DNA of 64,000 bases from Clostridia bacterium (GCA_017536205.1 JAFXHX010000003.1:1-64000), one strand, 5' to 3'. Shown: positions 33,161-41,103, counted from the stretch's first letter. The notes: generated by a model not told the origin, from the letters alone. Made by a program: numbers and translations.

Positions 33161-34327
33161 ATGAACAAGTTTTTTACAAGCGAAAGTGTAACCGAAGGGC
33201 ATCCAGATAAGATTTGCGACCAGATATCAGACGCTGTTTTAGATGAGATTTTGCGCCAAGACCCTGAAGCAAGGGTTGCGTGCGAAACTGCGTGCTGTAC
33301 GGGGCTTATTCTCGTAATGGGTGAAATAACCACTTCTTGTTACGTAGACATTCAAAAAATAGCAAGAGATACCGTTAGCGAAATAGGCTACACTCGCGCA
33401 AAATACGGGTTTGACGCTTCTACTTGTGGCGTTATAACTTCTATAAACGAACAAAGCGCAGATATTGCTCTTGGCGTTAACAGTTCGGTAGAACACCGTG
33501 AAAGTGGCGATATTGCAGATAAAGTTGGCGCAGGCGACCAAGGTATGATGTTCGGCTATGCAACCGACGAAACTGAAGAGTATATGCCAACTGCAATTAC
33601 TTACGCCCACAAACTCACCCAAAAACTTACCGAAGTTAGAAAGAGTGAAATACTTCCTTACCTTCGCCCAGACGGAAAGGCTCAAGTTACCGTTGAATAC
33701 GATGGAAACGACGTTAAGCGCATAGAAGCGGTAGTAGTTTCTTCGCAACACTCACCCGAAGTAACTACCGAAAAACTTCGTGAAGATATTATGCGAGAAG
33801 TAATACTTAAAGTATTGCCGTCAAACCTTTTAGATGATAACACCAAGTACTACATTAACCCAACGGGTAGGTTTGAAATAGGCGGTCCTAACGGCGATAG
33901 CGGTTTAACGGGCAGAAAAATTATCGTTGACACTTACGGTGGTTACTGTGCGCACGGTGGCGGAGCGTTTAGTGGTAAAGACCCAACCAAGGTTGATAGA
34001 AGCGGTGCGTATATGGCTCGTTACGTTTGCAAAAACGTGGTTGCTTCAGGCCTTGCTAAAAAGTGCGAACTTCAACTTTCTTACGCAATAGGCGTTGCAA
34101 AACCCTTATCCGTTTACGTTAACACTTACGGCACGGGTGCATTAAAAGACGAAGAGCTTGCCGATATTATCGTAAAAGAGTTCGATTTAAGGCCTTATTC
34201 AATCATTGAAACTTTAGGGCTTCGCGCTCCCATTTATAAAAAGACGGCGTCTTACGGTCACTTTGGAAGGCCTGGTTTCCCTTGGGAAAAATTAGATAGG
34301 GTAGCCGACCTTAAAAAATATCTTTAA
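33161..34327 (+). CDS. metK: S-adenosylmethionine synthase
   Basis: 388-aa cytosolic tetrameric enzyme making SAM from methionine and ATP. The N-terminal [14 protein letters not shown] block (7-20), the [12 protein letters not shown] motif near 122, and the P-loop-like G-G-G-A-F-S-G-K-D near 266 are intact. Normal length. It is transcribed divergently from a radical SAM gene. A strong terminator follows immediately. Confidence 0.97.
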   Translation: MNKFFTSESVTEGHPDKICDQISDAVLDEILRQDPEARVACETACCTGLILVMGEITTSCYVDIQKIARDTVSEIGYTRAKYGFDASTCGVITSINEQSADIALGVNSSVEHRESGDIADKVGAGDQGMMFGYATDETEEYMPTAITYAHKLTQKLTEVRKSEILPYLRPDGKAQVTVEYDGNDVKRIEAVVVSSQHSPEVTTEKLREDIMREVILKVLPSNLLDDNTKYYINPTGRFEIGGPNGDSGLTGRKIIVDTYGGYCAHGGGAFSGKDPTKVDRSGAYMARYVCKNVVASGLAKKCELQLSYAIGVAKPLSVYVNTYGTGALKDEELADIIVKEFDLRPYSIIETLGLRAPIYKKTASYGHFGRPGFPWEKLDRVADLKKYL

Positions 34328-34336
34328 TAAATAATC

Positions 34337-34364
34337 GGCAAGGCTTGTTGCCTTGCCTTTTTTT
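34337..34364 (+). terminator. Rho-independent terminator of metK
   Basis: GGCAAGGC/GCCTTGCC stem, 5-nt loop, then eight T residues. The next start codon (34371) lies only 6 nt downstream. Confidence 0.85.
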
Positions 34365-34370
34365 AAAATT

Positions 34371-35207
34371 ATGAAAGCGGTAGAACTTAAAAACGTTTCT
34401 TTCAAATACGGCTCGGGCGAAAACCTAGCCGTTATAAAGAACTTAAGCCTTTCGGTAGAGAAAGGCGAGTTTTTGTGTGTTTTGGGCGAAAACGGAAGTG
34501 GAAAGTCTACCCTTGCAAAACTAATAAACGGCTTATTGCTACCAGATAGTGGCGAAGTAGAAGTTTTTGGTAGTAACACTAAAGACAAAAAGTCCGTTTA
34601 CGAAGTTAGAAAAAAAGTTGGAATGGTCTTTCAAAATCCAGACAATCAAATGGTTGCCACGATAGTTGAAGACGACGTGGCTTTCGGCCCTGAAAACGTT
34701 GGCGTTTCAAGTGAAGAAATAGGTGAGCGCATAGACTTTGCTTTAAAAGCAGTAGGCATGGAGAAGTTTAGGTTCGTTGCAGGTCAAAAACTTTCAGGCG
34801 GGCAAAAACAACGCGTTGCAATAGCGGGGGCGTTGGCGCTTAAACCCGAAGTTTTAATACTAGACGAGTCTACCGCTATGCTCGACCCTATGGGTAGAAA
34901 AGAAGTTATGCAAGTTGCCGAAAAGTTAAACGACGAAGGTATGACTTTAATTACTATAACTCACTATATGAAAGAAGCCGTAAAGGCAGATAGAGTGGTA
35001 GTACTTCACGAGGGTGAAATAGTCGTTTCGGGCACTCCCGAGCAGGTATTTTCACGCCCAGAAGACCTTAAAAAGTACGGGCTTGACGTTCCAAGGGCAA
35101 CGTATATTGCCGAAAAACTTAAAAAAAGCGGTGTTCCTATAAAATCGGGAATATTAACCGAAGAAGAATTAGGGGAGGAGTTATGCAAATTATTTCAAAA
35201 TCGCTAA
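34371..35207 (+). CDS. ecfA1: ECF transporter ATPase EcfA1
   Basis: 278-aa ABC ATPase of the energy-coupling factor module that drives uptake of vitamins and metal ions with interchangeable S components. Walker A G-E-N-G-S-G-K-S-T near 38-46, signature L-S-G-G-Q-K-Q-R near 140, Walker B ending D-E-S. The start chosen gives the standard N-terminus; it has no ribosome site and abuts the metK terminator, so the source of its transcript is unclear. Starts the ecfA1-ecfA2-ecfT-truA run; overlaps ecfA2. Confidence 0.95.
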   Translation: MKAVELKNVSFKYGSGENLAVIKNLSLSVEKGEFLCVLGENGSGKSTLAKLINGLLLPDSGEVEVFGSNTKDKKSVYEVRKKVGMVFQNPDNQMVATIVEDDVAFGPENVGVSSEEIGERIDFALKAVGMEKFRFVAGQKLSGGQKQRVAIAGALALKPEVLILDESTAMLDPMGRKEVMQVAEKLNDEGMTLITITHYMKEAVKADRVVVLHEGEIVVSGTPEQVFSRPEDLKKYGLDVPRATYIAEKLKKSGVPIKSGILTEEELGEELCKLFQNR

Positions 35208-36073
35208 CCTTTTCCTATAACGAAAAGGCAAACTTTTCACGCCGTGCGCTCGACGGCGCTACTTTAACCGTAAACGAAGGCGACTTTTTCGGTATAATAG
35301 GCGAAACGGGCAGTGGCAAATCAACCTTTATTCAGCATTTAAACGGGTTAATTCCCCTTCAAAGTGGAACGCTCACGGTTGGCGAGTTTAATTTAACCGT
35401 TCCCAAAAAGCGCAAGGAAAAAAAGGCGTTTTTAAAATCGCTTAAACAGTTAAGAAGTAAGGTGGGTATGGTGTTTCAATACCCCGAATATCAACTGTTT
35501 GCCGAAACCGTGCGAGAAGACGTTGCTTTCGGCGTTAAAAACTTTTTCCCTAATGCAAGCCAAGAAGAAGTAGATTTTAAGGTAAAAAAAGCAATTGAAC
35601 TTGTCGGGCTCGACTATAATTTGGTTGCCGAAAAGTCCCCGTTCGACCTTTCAGGCGGGCAAAAAAGGCGAGTTGCAATAGCGGGCGTTTTAGCCTCTGA
35701 ACCCGAAACTTTGGTGCTCGACGAGCCCGTTGCAGGGCTTGACCCCGTTTCTAAAAAACGCCTTATGAGCCTTCTTCACACCCTTCACGACACCGGCGTT
35801 GTAAAAACCGTTATTATCGTTTCGCACGATATGAACGACGTTATGGAAAACTGTAACCGAGTTGCCGTGTTTGAAAACGGCAAGGTCGTTAAAGAGTGCG
35901 AGCCTAAAAGTCTTTTTGAAAATTACGACGATTACGCTCTTTCTAGGCTAGGGCTACCGGTAACTGCCTACCTGACCAAAACGCTTAAAGGCGTTGGCGT
36001 TAACGTTGAAAGCAGTTATAAAATAGAAGATTTTACAAATAAACTCATTGAAAAATACTTTGAAAACCGTTAA
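35183..36073 (+). CDS. ecfA2: ECF transporter ATPase EcfA2
   Basis: 296-aa partner ATPase. Walker A G-E-T-G-S-G-K-S-T near 37-45, signature L-S-G-G-Q-K-R-R near 155, Walker B D-E-P. It heterodimerises with EcfA1 under EcfT. Ribosome site GGGGAGGAG lies in the end of ecfA1; the frames overlap by 25 nt, so translation is coupled. Confidence 0.96.
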   Translation: MQIISKSLTFSYNEKANFSRRALDGATLTVNEGDFFGIIGETGSGKSTFIQHLNGLIPLQSGTLTVGEFNLTVPKKRKEKKAFLKSLKQLRSKVGMVFQYPEYQLFAETVREDVAFGVKNFFPNASQEEVDFKVKKAIELVGLDYNLVAEKSPFDLSGGQKRRVAIAGVLASEPETLVLDEPVAGLDPVSKKRLMSLLHTLHDTGVVKTVIIVSHDMNDVMENCNRVAVFENGKVVKECEPKSLFENYDDYALSRLGLPVTAYLTKTLKGVGVNVESSYKIEDFTNKLIEKYFENR

Positions 36074-36081
36074 GGAGCATT

Positions 36082-36891
36082 ATGTTGCAAGACGTAACCT
36101 TCGGGCAGTATTACGAAACGCAATCTTTCGTTCATAAAATGGATGCAAGAATTAAACTGCTCGCGTTAATTTTATACGTCGTACTTATATTCGTAGTAAA
36201 AAACTTCTACGGATTTTTAGTCGTGGGTGCGTTTTTAATAGTTGCAACTATCTTTTCTAGAGTGCCGTTAGGAGCAATGCTAAGTAGTGTAAAAGGCATA
36301 CTTTTTCTAATACTTTTTACTGTTTTACTCAACGTGTTTTTCTATCAAGCGCCAAACGAAACTATACTTTTTTGGGTGGTTTCGGTAGAGTCGCTTACCT
36401 TTGCAGGCTTTATGGCACTTAGGCTTATAACGCTAGTTTTAGGCAGTATGTTACTTACCCTAACGACTACGCCCGTTGCACTTACCGACGCTATTGAAAG
36501 TTTGCTTTCCCCTTTAAAAGTAATAAAGTTCCCCGTTCACGAACTTGCGCTCGTTATGTCTATTGCGCTTAGGTTTATTCCCACTCTAATGGCAGAAGCC
36601 GACCGTATTATTATGGCGCAAAAAGCAAGGGGTGCCGATTTTGATAGTGGCAGTTTAGTTGCCCGTGCAAAGGCGATGATTCCCGTTTTAATCCCCCTTT
36701 TAATTAGCGCGTTTCGCCGTGCTGAAGAACTTGGCGACGCTATGGATAGCCGTTCGTATAGTTCAAGCGCAGTTAGAACGAAGTATAAAAAATATCGCCT
36801 TACTTACCGTGATTTAATAGGCTCGATTATATGCGTTATATCGCTTGCGGGTGTTATTTTATTAAACGTTTACGCAGGGGGTATTGTATGA
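36082..36891 (+). CDS. ecfT: ECF transporter transmembrane subunit EcfT
   Basis: 269-aa membrane scaffold with five to six hydrophobic helices and the two cytosolic coupling Ala-Arg-Gly/X-R-X motifs (A-R-G-A-D-F near residue 182 and the following D-S-R-S-Y region). It joins S components to EcfA1A2. Ribosome site AAGGAG. The stop overlaps the truA start (ATGA). Confidence 0.96.
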   Translation: MLQDVTFGQYYETQSFVHKMDARIKLLALILYVVLIFVVKNFYGFLVVGAFLIVATIFSRVPLGAMLSSVKGILFLILFTVLLNVFFYQAPNETILFWVVSVESLTFAGFMALRLITLVLGSMLLTLTTTPVALTDAIESLLSPLKVIKFPVHELALVMSIALRFIPTLMAEADRIIMAQKARGADFDSGSLVARAKAMIPVLIPLLISAFRRAEELGDAMDSRSYSSSAVRTKYKKYRLTYRDLIGSIICVISLAGVILLNVYAGGIV

Positions 36892-37619
36892 GAGTTTTAC
36901 TAACCCTTTCTTATGACGGAACTGATTTTTGCGGTTACCAAGTTCAACCGAACGGTAGGTCTGTCGAACAAGTTTTAAACGATGCTATTTTTGCCTTAAC
37001 GGGCGAAAGGGTAAAGTCCGTTTCAAGTGGTAGAACTGACAGTGGCGTTCACGCATACGCGCAAACGGTGCATTTTGATACTAATTCAACTATTCCCGCA
37101 AAAAACTTTGCGCTTGCGTTAAACCCGTTACTTCCAAGCGACGTTAAGGTTTTAAAAAGCAAAAAAGTAAGTGGCGATTTTCACGCAAGGTACGGCGCTA
37201 AAAGTAAGACGTATAGATATTCTTTCTACGTTTCGCAAACCGAAAACCCTATGTTTTCACGCTACAAATCGCTTATAAAACAAATGCCTAACGTTGAAAA
37301 AATGAAAGAGTGTTGCAAGGTTATTGAAGGCACGCACGACTTTAAGTGTTTTATGGCGTCGGGAAGTTCCGTTAAAGATACCACTCGAACGGTGTATAGC
37401 GTAAAAATTACCAAAAGGGGAAGTTTTTTAGATATTACCGTAAAAGGAAACGGGTTCTTATACAATATGGTAAGAATTATTGCGGGCACTTTGTTAGCCG
37501 TTGGCGAAAACAAACTATTAAGTGGTGACGTTGCCCGTATGATAGAAACGGGCGATAGACCCGTGCAAGCAAAAACGGCAGAAGCAAGGGGACTTGCGCT
37601 TATTGAAGTAAAATATTAA
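36888..37619 (+). CDS. truA: tRNA pseudouridine(38-40) synthase TruA
   Basis: 243-aa cytosolic tRNA modification enzyme. The catalytic Asp is D51 in G-R-T-D-S-G-V-H-A. Start set at the ATG overlapping the ecfT stop; a longer frame upstream lies wholly inside ecfT. The ecf-truA-rplM-rpsI order is conserved in Firmicutes. Confidence 0.97.
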   Translation: MRVLLTLSYDGTDFCGYQVQPNGRSVEQVLNDAIFALTGERVKSVSSGRTDSGVHAYAQTVHFDTNSTIPAKNFALALNPLLPSDVKVLKSKKVSGDFHARYGAKSKTYRYSFYVSQTENPMFSRYKSLIKQMPNVEKMKECCKVIEGTHDFKCFMASGSSVKDTTRTVYSVKITKRGSFLDITVKGNGFLYNMVRIIAGTLLAVGENKLLSGDVARMIETGDRPVQAKTAEARGLALIEVKY

Positions 37620-37648
37620 GTAAAACTTAAAAAAGGCTTGTAAATTGC

Positions 37649-37677
37649 TTGACAAGACGGGTTATTTTTTATAAAAT
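37649..37677 (+). promoter_or_regulatory. Sigma-A promoter of rplM-rpsI
   Basis: TTGACA, 17-bp spacer, TAAAAT. Confidence 0.75.
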
Positions 37678-37683
37678 AAACAA

Positions 37684-37766
37684 GCGACTTATGGAAAAAG
37701 GCTTTTGAATTAGCCCCTCAAACGTTTTTAACCGGTAGTTTAGCATAATTTTTAAGGAGAAACATC
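37684..37766 (+). promoter_or_regulatory. rplM leader, possible L13 autoregulatory element
   Basis: An ~80-nt 5' leader lies between the promoter and the AAGGAGA ribosome site. It can form a small GGC...GCC stem-loop (near 37701-37722) and further weak pairings. Firmicutes L13 operons usually have an autoregulatory leader (Rfam L13_leader); I match it by position and not by structure. Confidence 0.35.
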
Positions 37767-38201
37767 ATGAAATCTTTCATGGCTAAAGAAAGCGAAATTC
37801 AAAGAAAGTGGTACGTTGTTGACGCTTCTGGTTTAGCACTTGGTAGGCTTGCATCGCAAGTAGCCGCTATTTTACGCGGTAAAAACAAACCCGAGTTCAC
37901 CCCCAACGTTGACTGTGGCGACCACGTTATTATAGTTAATACCGATAAGGTTATCTTAACGGGTAAAAAACTCGAAAAGAAGTTTTACACTTATCACACC
38001 GGTTACATCGGTGGTCTTAAACAAATCCCCTACAGCAGAATGATGGCTGAAAAGTCAGACCTTGCCGTATACGAAGCAGTTAAAGGTATGCTTCCTAAAA
38101 ACAGCCTTGGCAGAAAAATGCTCACCAAGTTAAGAGTATATAAAGGCGCAGAGCACAATCATCAGGCACAACAGCCCGTTGAATTAACGCTCGGTAGATA
38201 A
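37767..38201 (+). CDS. rplM: 50S ribosomal protein L13
   Basis: 144-aa ribosomal protein, an early assembly protein of the large subunit. The conserved [17 protein letters not shown] and G-M-L-P-K-N-x-L-G-R-K-M blocks are present. Followed 11 nt later by rpsI in the universal rplM-rpsI pair. Confidence 0.98.
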   Translation: MKSFMAKESEIQRKWYVVDASGLALGRLASQVAAILRGKNKPEFTPNVDCGDHVIIVNTDKVILTGKKLEKKFYTYHTGYIGGLKQIPYSRMMAEKSDLAVYEAVKGMLPKNSLGRKMLTKLRVYKGAEHNHQAQQPVELTLGR

Positions 38202-38212
38202 GGAGAATTATT

Positions 38213-38626
38213 ATGGCAAAAGTAGCAAGCAAGAAAAAAGTTCAATTTTGGGGAACCGGTAGAAGAAAGAAAGCCGTTGCAAGAGTAAGGCTTATTCCCG
38301 GTGGCGCAGGTAACATCGTTATCAATAAAAGAGATATTAACGATTATTGCGACCTTGAAACCGTTAAACTTATTATTAAACAACCCTTAGTTCTTACCGA
38401 AACTAGCGCAAAGTACGACGTGTTTGTTAACGTTGTAGGCGGTGGCTTTACCGGTCAAGCAGGCGCAATCCGTCACGGTATTGCACGCGCACTCGTAGTT
38501 GCAGAACCTGAACTTCGTCAAGCACTTAAGAAAGCAGGTTTCTTAACTCGTGACCCACGTATGAAAGAACGTAAGAAATACGGTCTTAAGAAAGCACGTA
38601 GAGCACCTCAATTCTCTAAGCGTTAA
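38213..38626 (+). CDS. rpsI: 30S ribosomal protein S9
   Basis: 137-aa ribosomal protein with [11 protein letters not shown] near 15-25, [13 protein letters not shown] near 76-88 and the basic C-terminal tail ending F-S-K-R, which reaches the P-site tRNA. Good ribosome site AGGAGAA. Confidence 0.98.
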   Translation: MAKVASKKKVQFWGTGRRKKAVARVRLIPGGAGNIVINKRDINDYCDLETVKLIIKQPLVLTETSAKYDVFVNVVGGGFTGQAGAIRHGIARALVVAEPELRQALKKAGFLTRDPRMKERKKYGLKKARRAPQFSKR

Positions 38627-38642
38627 TCTTTTTAAAGACATT

Positions 38643-38671
38643 AAAAAAGCGAGCAAATGCTCGCTTTTTTT
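38643..38671 (+). terminator. Rho-independent terminator of rplM-rpsI
   Basis: AAAAAGCGAGCA/TGCTCGCTTTTT stem with a tiny loop and T-run. Confidence 0.9.
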
Positions 38672-38675
38672 AATT

Positions 38676-38790
38676 CGTTATAAACGGCGCACAAGTTCGT
38701 TTACTGCCAACAAGTTGCAACCCCAACAACCGAGTAAGGTTAGTTGTGTCTGCCCCTTGTTGTCGAGCCTGCTTGTGCTTGTTTCTAACG
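38676..38790 (+). repeat. Structured intergenic repeat, unit 1
   Basis: 115-nt unit. Outer stem: CGTTA (38676-38680), AAAC (38682-38685) and GCACAAG (38689-38695) pair with TAACG, GTTT and CTTGTGC at the other end (38772-38790), 16 bp in all with a t-c mismatch. Central stem CAACAACC (38724-38731) pairs with GGTTAGTTG (38738-38746) with one bulged A. Its last ~70 nt are almost identical to unit 3. Confidence 0.8.
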
Positions 38791-38807
38791 CTTTAAAAGT
38801 TTTATTT

Positions 38808-38920
38808 CGTTATTTGCGTCGTTGGGCGTCGTTTACTGCCACGCCATCAAGACTTAAATAACCAAAAAGGTTTATTTAATCCTTGCCGTCGTGTCGAGCC
38901 TATGGGGCTTGCAACTAACG
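38808..38920 (+). repeat. Structured intergenic repeat, unit 2 (divergent stems)
   Basis: 113-nt unit. Outer stem CGTTA plus TTGC (38808-38817) pairs with GCAA plus TAACG (38911-38920), with the same t-c mismatch as unit 1 but different paired bases. Central stem TTAAATAACC (38854-38863) pairs with GGTTTATTTAA (38869-38879), again with one extra base in the 3' arm and an AAAAA loop. GTGTCGAGCC is shared with the other units. Confidence 0.8.
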
Positions 38921-38937
38921 CCTTAAAAGTTTTATTT

Positions 38938-39051
38938 CGTTACAAGTCGTGTTTTAGTGCGTTTACTGTTTTGTTTATCTAACCCCAACAACCAAAAAGG
39001 TTAGTTGTGTCTGCCCCTTGTTGTCGAGCCTGCTTGTGCTTGTTTCTAACG
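38938..39051 (+). repeat. Structured intergenic repeat, unit 3
   Basis: 114-nt unit. CGTTA (38938-38942) pairs with TAACG (39047-39051). Central stem CAACAACC (38986-38993), AAAAA loop, GGTTAGTTG (38999-39007). A shared ~20-nt linker (TTAAAAGTTTTATTTCGTTA) precedes units 2 and 3, giving a period of 130 bp. Confidence 0.8.
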
Positions 39052-39068
39052 CCTTGCGTCGCAATTTG

Positions 39069-39109
39069 CAAAAAAAGGTTAGCCTTTAAAGCATTAAAGG
39101 CAAAACCTT
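39069..39109 (-). terminator. Terminator-like hairpin facing the repeats
   Basis: AAGGTT + GCCTTTAA (39075-39089) pair with TTAAAGGC + AACCTT (39094-39109). On the reverse strand a T-run (39076-39070) follows the stem, as in a rho-independent terminator. No minus-strand gene is visible upstream of it. Confidence 0.5.
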
Positions 39110-39350
39110 AAAGCAATTGCTCCTTTTTCCCAAAAATCTTTTTATTCTAAAAATATTTTCGGGAGCCCTATTATTTTGCTTGCTACGGCTTGAACGGGGA
39201 GGGTTTAAAATATGTGTTGTTATAACAAAAAATCTTTCCTTACTTTCCTTATATATAACGCGTGGGCGCGCGTGTTATGCACTATTTTGACTATTTTTCA
39301 TAATATGTATTAAGCCGATTTGACAAAAAACACTCCTAAACGACAATTTC
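39110..39350. other. Gene-free stretch upstream of spo0A
   Basis: No open frame of useful length on either strand. It contains an AGCAATTGCT palindrome (39112-39121), TTGTTATAACAA near 39217, and an imperfect TAAC...GTTA inverted repeat around a GC-rich core near 39257-39277. On the minus strand a weak promoter-like TTGTCA lies near 39321-39326. It may encode a small RNA ending at the 39069 hairpin; otherwise I see nothing in it. Confidence 0.3.
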
Positions 39351-39413
39351 GTACAAAAATATTTGACTATTTGATTAAAAATCGTTTATTTTGTACAAAA
39401 ATAGTGATATAAT
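39351..39413 (+). promoter_or_regulatory. spo0A promoter region with direct repeat
   Basis: A TATAAT box lies at 39408-39413 without a good -35, and TTGACT at 39363-39368 could serve another start. The motif GTACAAAAATA occurs twice (near 39351-39361 and 39392-39402), about 41 bp apart; the second overlaps a TTTTGTACAAAA palindrome. They may be activator or repressor sites. Confidence 0.35.
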
Positions 39414-39441
39414 AGTTGCATTACATAAGGGAGTAATTATT

Positions 39442-40194
39442 ATGGAAGAACAGAAAGTTGTTGTTTTGCAAGAAAACCAAAGTGCCGTTGATTTTGTAGT
39501 TAACGCTATAAGTGAAATGAGTGGATTTACAGTTGTTGGAAGTTCGTGTGACGGAGAAGAAGGGCTTAACCTTATTGAAAAGTTCGAGCCTGATTTTTTA
39601 ATTACGGGCATAGTTTTAAAAAGTATTGACGGGTTTACCGTTTTAGAGCGTTTACAAAAAAGTAAAGCAAAAGCGGTTGTGGTTAGTTCTTTTACTAGCG
39701 AGCCTATAATTAGCCGTGCGCTTTCATCGGGCGCAGTATACTACATAGCAAAGCCGTTTAAAAGCGAAGTTTTAAAAAGTAGGCTTTTAGAACTTTGTTT
39801 AGGTGAAAAAGAGCCCACCGAAAAAGTTTCGTTTGAAATGCGCAAAAATAGTCTTGATGAAAAGATTAGCAAGATTTTTATATCGGTTGGTATTCCACCG
39901 CATATAAAGGGTTATTACTATCTTCGCGAAGGCGTTAAAATGGCGGTAGAGCATCCCGAAATAATAAACAACATAACAAAAAAACTCTACCCTAAAATAG
40001 GCGAAAAGTTTGAAACTTCGGCATCGAAAGTCGAACGTGCAATTCGCCACGCCATTGAAGTTGCTTGGAATAGGGGAAGAATAGAAACCATAAACAATTT
40101 ACTTGGTATTCGCGCTTACGTTGGTGGTGAAAAGCCTACAAACGGGGAATTCATTGCGTTAATTGCCGATAAAATGCTACTTGAAGGTGCTTAA
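39442..40194 (+). CDS. spo0A: Spo0A homologue with degenerate receiver (phospho-Asp lost)
   Basis: 250-aa master regulator of sporulation entry. The C-terminal DNA-binding domain (about 143-250) is highly conserved: H-I-K-G-Y-x-Y-L-R-E and the recognition helix S-K-V-E-R-A-I-R-H-A-I-E-V-A-W. The receiver (1-120) aligns end to end with B. subtilis Spo0A without gaps to residue 64, but Asp56 is Gly, the Asp10-Asp11 metal pair is Gln-Glu, and Met-Pro after the Asp is Leu-Lys. Lys in A-K-P-F and Ser at the Thr switch are kept. Phosphorelay control therefore looks lost or altered. Ribosome site AAGGGAG sets the start at 39442. Confidence 0.93.
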   Translation: MEEQKVVVLQENQSAVDFVVNAISEMSGFTVVGSSCDGEEGLNLIEKFEPDFLITGIVLKSIDGFTVLERLQKSKAKAVVVSSFTSEPIISRALSSGAVYYIAKPFKSEVLKSRLLELCLGEKEPTEKVSFEMRKNSLDEKISKIFISVGIPPHIKGYYYLREGVKMAVEHPEIINNITKKLYPKIGEKFETSASKVERAIRHAIEVAWNRGRIETINNLLGIRAYVGGEKPTNGEFIALIADKMLLEGA

Positions 40195-40228
40195 AATTAA
40201 AAAAATTAAAAAAAATTGCAAAAAAGTG

Positions 40229-40256
40229 TTTACAAATCTCAATACAGTGATACAAT
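40229..40256 (+). promoter_or_regulatory. Promoter of the zinc-ribbon gene
   Basis: TTTACA, 16-bp spacer, TACAAT, with TG one base upstream of the -10, about 55 bp before the ATG at 40311. Confidence 0.5.
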
Positions 40257-40310
40257 AGGTAAGAGTTACTTGCTACGTTGTTTACTAAATCGGCTGATAA
40301 GGAGTTTTGT

Positions 40311-40808
40311 ATGCCAAAATACGTATTATGTCCAAGATGTGAACTTAATTATATTATCGAAGGGGAAGACTACTGCGCGGTTTGTAAAGCCGAACTTAAA
40401 ATAGGCCCGCAACTTATGTTTTCTTCAGAGGGCGAAGTAAAAGAACAAATACTTTGCCCCGTTTGCAAGAAAAACTATATAGACGAAGAAGAAGATATGT
40501 GCAGTGCTTGCCGTGAAGAATACGAATTCGAAAGAAGCGCCGAAGAAGACGACGGTGACGAGTGGCGCAAATATCTTGACGACGACGAGAAAGAAGTTAT
40601 TGCATCGCAAGACGATGAAGATATGGCTTCGCTTTCAGAAATTGCCGAGCAAGAAGCATTTGAAGACGATTATGAAGATGACGACGAGATTGACCCCTAC
40701 ACCAACGAAAAGGTGGTTAAGCACGACGACGACTTCGATTACGTTACCGTTTCAGACGACGACTTTTTAGACGACGAAGAAGACGACGAAGAAGATGAAG
40801 AAGTTTAA
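40311..40808 (+). CDS. Double zinc-ribbon protein with acidic tail
   Basis: 165-aa cytosolic protein. Two zinc knuckles: C7-x2-C10 with C22-x2-C25, and C49-x2-C52 with C64-x2-C67. The rest (about 75-165) is extremely acidic, rich in Asp/Glu, and probably disordered. I recognise no named family. Start set at the ATG after AAGGAG. It lies between spo0A and veg with its own promoter. An acidic tail could mimic nucleic acid or bind basic proteins; that is speculation. Confidence 0.75.
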   Translation: MPKYVLCPRCELNYIIEGEDYCAVCKAELKIGPQLMFSSEGEVKEQILCPVCKKNYIDEEEDMCSACREEYEFERSAEEDDGDEWRKYLDDDEKEVIASQDDEDMASLSEIAEQEAFEDDYEDDDEIDPYTNEKVVKHDDDFDYVTVSDDDFLDDEEDDEEDEEV

Positions 40809-40837
40809 GTTTTTATAAACTTGGCAATGCTTTTAGT

Positions 40838-41077
40838 ATGATTAAAAGTGTTCAAAGTTTACAAGGAACGAAAGACAAAATTAAATCGTTTTTAGGTAAA
40901 AACGTTGAAATTAAAGTTAATTTAGGTAGAAATAAATACCAAAGTTATAAAGGAAAAATAACGGGTTGTTACCCTGCGCTATTCTGCGTAACACCTAGCG
41001 AAAAAGTTAGTGGAAAAACTTCTTTTTCATACGCAGAGTATATGTGCGGGCTAGTAAAACTTAAAGAAATAAATTAA
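40838..41077 (+). CDS. veg: Veg family protein
   Basis: 79-aa beta-barrel-like protein of the Veg (DUF1021) family, conserved across Firmicutes; in B. subtilis Veg promotes biofilm gene expression through SinR. The family pattern is clear: L-x-G-x-K-V/I-K near 9-16 (L-Q-G-T-K-D-K-I), N-L-G-R-N-K near 29-34 and a C-terminal F-S-Y-A-E. Normal length. No good ribosome site precedes the ATG; it follows the zinc-ribbon gene by 29 nt. Confidence 0.88.
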   Translation: MIKSVQSLQGTKDKIKSFLGKNVEIKVNLGRNKYQSYKGKITGCYPALFCVTPSEKVSGKTSFSYAEYMCGLVKLKEIN

Positions 41078-41099
41078 AGGACGGGCGCGTCCTTTTTTT
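41077..41099 (+). terminator. Rho-independent terminator after veg
   Basis: AAGGACG/CGTCCTT stem with GGCG loop and T-run. Confidence 0.85.
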
Positions 41100-41103
41100 A
41101 TTG

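Noticed and set aside
38676-39051. Resemblance of the tandem repeats to integron attC sites (imperfect hairpins, GTTA/TAAC ends, single bulges)
   Set aside because: The ends run GTTA...TAAC, opposite to the AAC...GTT order of attC core sites; there are no cassettes between units and no integrase in the window.
38676-39051. CRISPR-like tandem repetition
   Set aside because: Units are ~115 nt and differ in sequence, with shared ~20-nt linkers; there are no short identical repeats with unique spacers and no cas genes.
40216-40404. Open frame overlapping the start of the zinc-ribbon gene
   Set aside because: It begins in the promoter region, has no ribosome site, and is out of frame with the well-supported gene at 40311.
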